DNA from: Clostridiaceae bacterium AF10-41
GTDB lineage: Bacteria > Bacillota > Clostridia > Clostridiales > Clostridiaceae
DNA length: 64,000 bases
Reading direction: 5' to 3'
Assembly (NCBI GenBank): GCA_027686065.1
Contig: JAQCTH010000005.1
Location: 1-64,000, forward strand
The position numbers and the translations under genes are program-made. Of the stretch, positions 63,047 through 64,000 are shown in pieces (positions within the stretch are counted from its first letter, which is position 1; each line of letters begins with the position of its first letter). Below the pieces are notes generated by a model. The model was not told the origin of the DNA and ran no database searches. It saw nothing but the letters and a program-made list of their open reading frames with translations.

Positions 63047-64000
63047 CTAAACAATCTTAGTTGTCCAATCCTCACAATTCCATATTTCTGTAACTACATC
63101 TCTATAAAACTCTGGTTCATGGGACACAAGCAAAATTGAGCCCTTATATTCTTTTAATGCTCTTTTTAATTCATCTTTTGCATCTACATCTAAGTGGTTT
63201 GTAGGTTCGTCTAGGATTAGTATATTGGTTTCTGTATTTAATATTTTACATAATCTAACTTTTGCTGCTTCTCCACCTGATAATACCATTATTTTTGATT
63301 CTAATTGTTTTGTTGTTAATCCACATTTAGCAAGTGCTGCTCTTATTTCGTATTGTGTTTTGCTTGGGAATTCTTGCCATACTTCTTCTATGCATGTATT
63401 TGTATTTCCGCTTCTATCCTCTTGTTCAAAATAACCTATATGTTGATAGTCTCCTCTATGAACTTTTCCTGATAGTGGCTGTTGTATTCCTAGTAAACTT
63501 TTAAGTAATGTTGATTTACCAAGTCCATTTGCTCCAACTAAAGCTATTTTTTGTCCTCTTTCCATATAAAGATTTAATGGTTTTGTAAGAGGTGAATCAT
63601 ATCCTATAACTAAATCTTCTGTTTCAAATATTGTTTTCCCTGCTGTTCTTGCTATTTTAAAGCTGAATTCTGGTTTTGGTTTTTCTTTTGAAAGCTCTAT
63701 TACTTCCATTTTATCAAGCTTCTTTTGTCTTGATTTAGCCATATTAGCAGTTGCAACATTTGCTTTATTTCTTGCAACGAAATCTTCTAATCTTGCTATT
63801 TCTTTTTGTTGCTTTTCATATGCCGCTTCTAATCTTTTTTTACTTTCTTCATATAATCTTTTAAATTCATAATAATCTCCAACATATCTTGTTAACTTTC
63901 TTTCCTCAACATGATATATTAAATTAACTACTGAATTTAAAAATGGTATATCATGAGATATTAATATAAATGCATTTTCATAATTATTTAAATATCTCTT
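63047..64000 (-). CDS. ABC-F family ATPase, N-terminal part beyond the window
   Basis: The frame stays open from the right edge, so the internal ATG near 63742 is not the start. The visible 317 residues begin in the end of the first ABC domain (AFILISHDIPFLNSVVN), continue through the linker (YEFKRLYEESKKRLEAAYEKQQKEIARLEDFVARNK) and the complete second ABC domain: Walker A GANGLGKST, signature LSGGEAAKVRL, Walker B ILDEPTNHLD. There is no C-terminal coiled coil, unlike the ABC-F at 7460. It resembles short ABC-F proteins related to Vga/Lsa/Sal or EttA-like factors; the resistance role is open. Confidence 0.88.
   Translation of the reverse strand, partial: KRYLNNYENAFILISHDIPFLNSVVNLIYHVEERKLTRYVGDYYEFKRLYEESKKRLEAAYEKQQKEIARLEDFVARNKANVATANMAKSRQKKLDKMEVIELSKEKPKPEFSFKIARTAGKTIFETEDLVIGYDSPLTKPLNLYMERGQKIALVGANGLGKSTLLKSLLGIQQPLSGKVHRGDYQHIGYFEQEDRSGNTNTCIEEVWQEFPSKTQYEIRAALAKCGLTTKQLESKIMVLSGGEAAKVRLCKILNTETNILILDEPTNHLDVDAKDELKRALKEYKGSILLVSHEPEFYRDVVTEIWNCEDWTTKIV

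Noticed and set aside
63047..63742. Complete 231-residue ABC protein starting near 63742
   Set aside because: The frame continues to the window edge with the first ABC domain end and linker clearly present, so it is the C-terminal part of a larger ABC-F protein.

Overview
The window is strongly A+T-rich DNA with AAGGAGG-type ribosome-binding sites, tightly packed operons, T-box leaders, spore genes (cotJABC, a YteA-like zinc-finger protein) and pyrophosphate-type phosphofructokinase. This fits a spore-forming member of Clostridium sensu stricto, probably gut-associated because of its host- and plant-glycan loci. No CRISPR array, insertion sequence, prophage or rRNA was seen; one tRNA (initiator Met) is present.

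Layout. 1-10 kb is housekeeping: a partial unknown gene, oligoendopeptidase F, a zinc ABC transporter pair facing a Fur-family regulator, an MntP-like membrane protein, PPi-phosphofructokinase, an ABC-F ATPase and dUTPase. 10-20 kb carries two GGDEF/EAL proteins, a polysaccharide deacetylase, a T-box-controlled tryptophan transporter, a MATE exporter, several very small genes and a TtcA-like protein. 20-25.7 kb holds two redox proteins, the cotJABC spore operon and an archaeal-type aspartyl-tRNA synthetase behind two tandem T-box leaders.

25.7-40.8 kb is a glycosaminoglycan-type utilisation locus: sugar ABC importer (no ATPase), YesN/YesM two-component system, two cytoplasmic heparinase II/III-fold proteins, GH88 unsaturated glucuronyl hydrolase, KDG kinase, KDPG aldolase, a RhaM-like mutarotase and YesL. 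A 20-bp element repeated three times, twice before the importer and once before a heparinase-family gene, is a likely YesN site tying the locus together.

40.8-49.2 kb contains an uncharacterised three-gene operon (possible GPP34-like protein, MerR-like protein, zinc ribbon) with a 7-bp tandem repeat near its promoter, an acetyltransferase, a YteA-like protein, tRNA-fMet, a double HNH protein and a sortase-anchored GH16 glucanase with 16 GENP repeats and four binding modules.

50.2-60.9 kb is a second sugar-acid locus: split cellobiose-type PTS (IIC, IIB, IIA), IclR regulator, two GH1 enzymes, mannonate dehydratase, an IlvD/Edd-family sugar-acid dehydratase, and a second KDPG aldolase/KDG kinase pair. 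It lacks uronate isomerase and fructuronate reductase, so it looks built for PTS import of acidic beta-glycosides (for example glycosyl-aldonates) that enter the pathway as aldonates; this is the best candidate for an undescribed pathway. The window ends with a questin-oxidase-like protein, a GNAT acetyltransferase and a partial ABC-F protein. All family names come from reading motifs by eye; no database search was possible.
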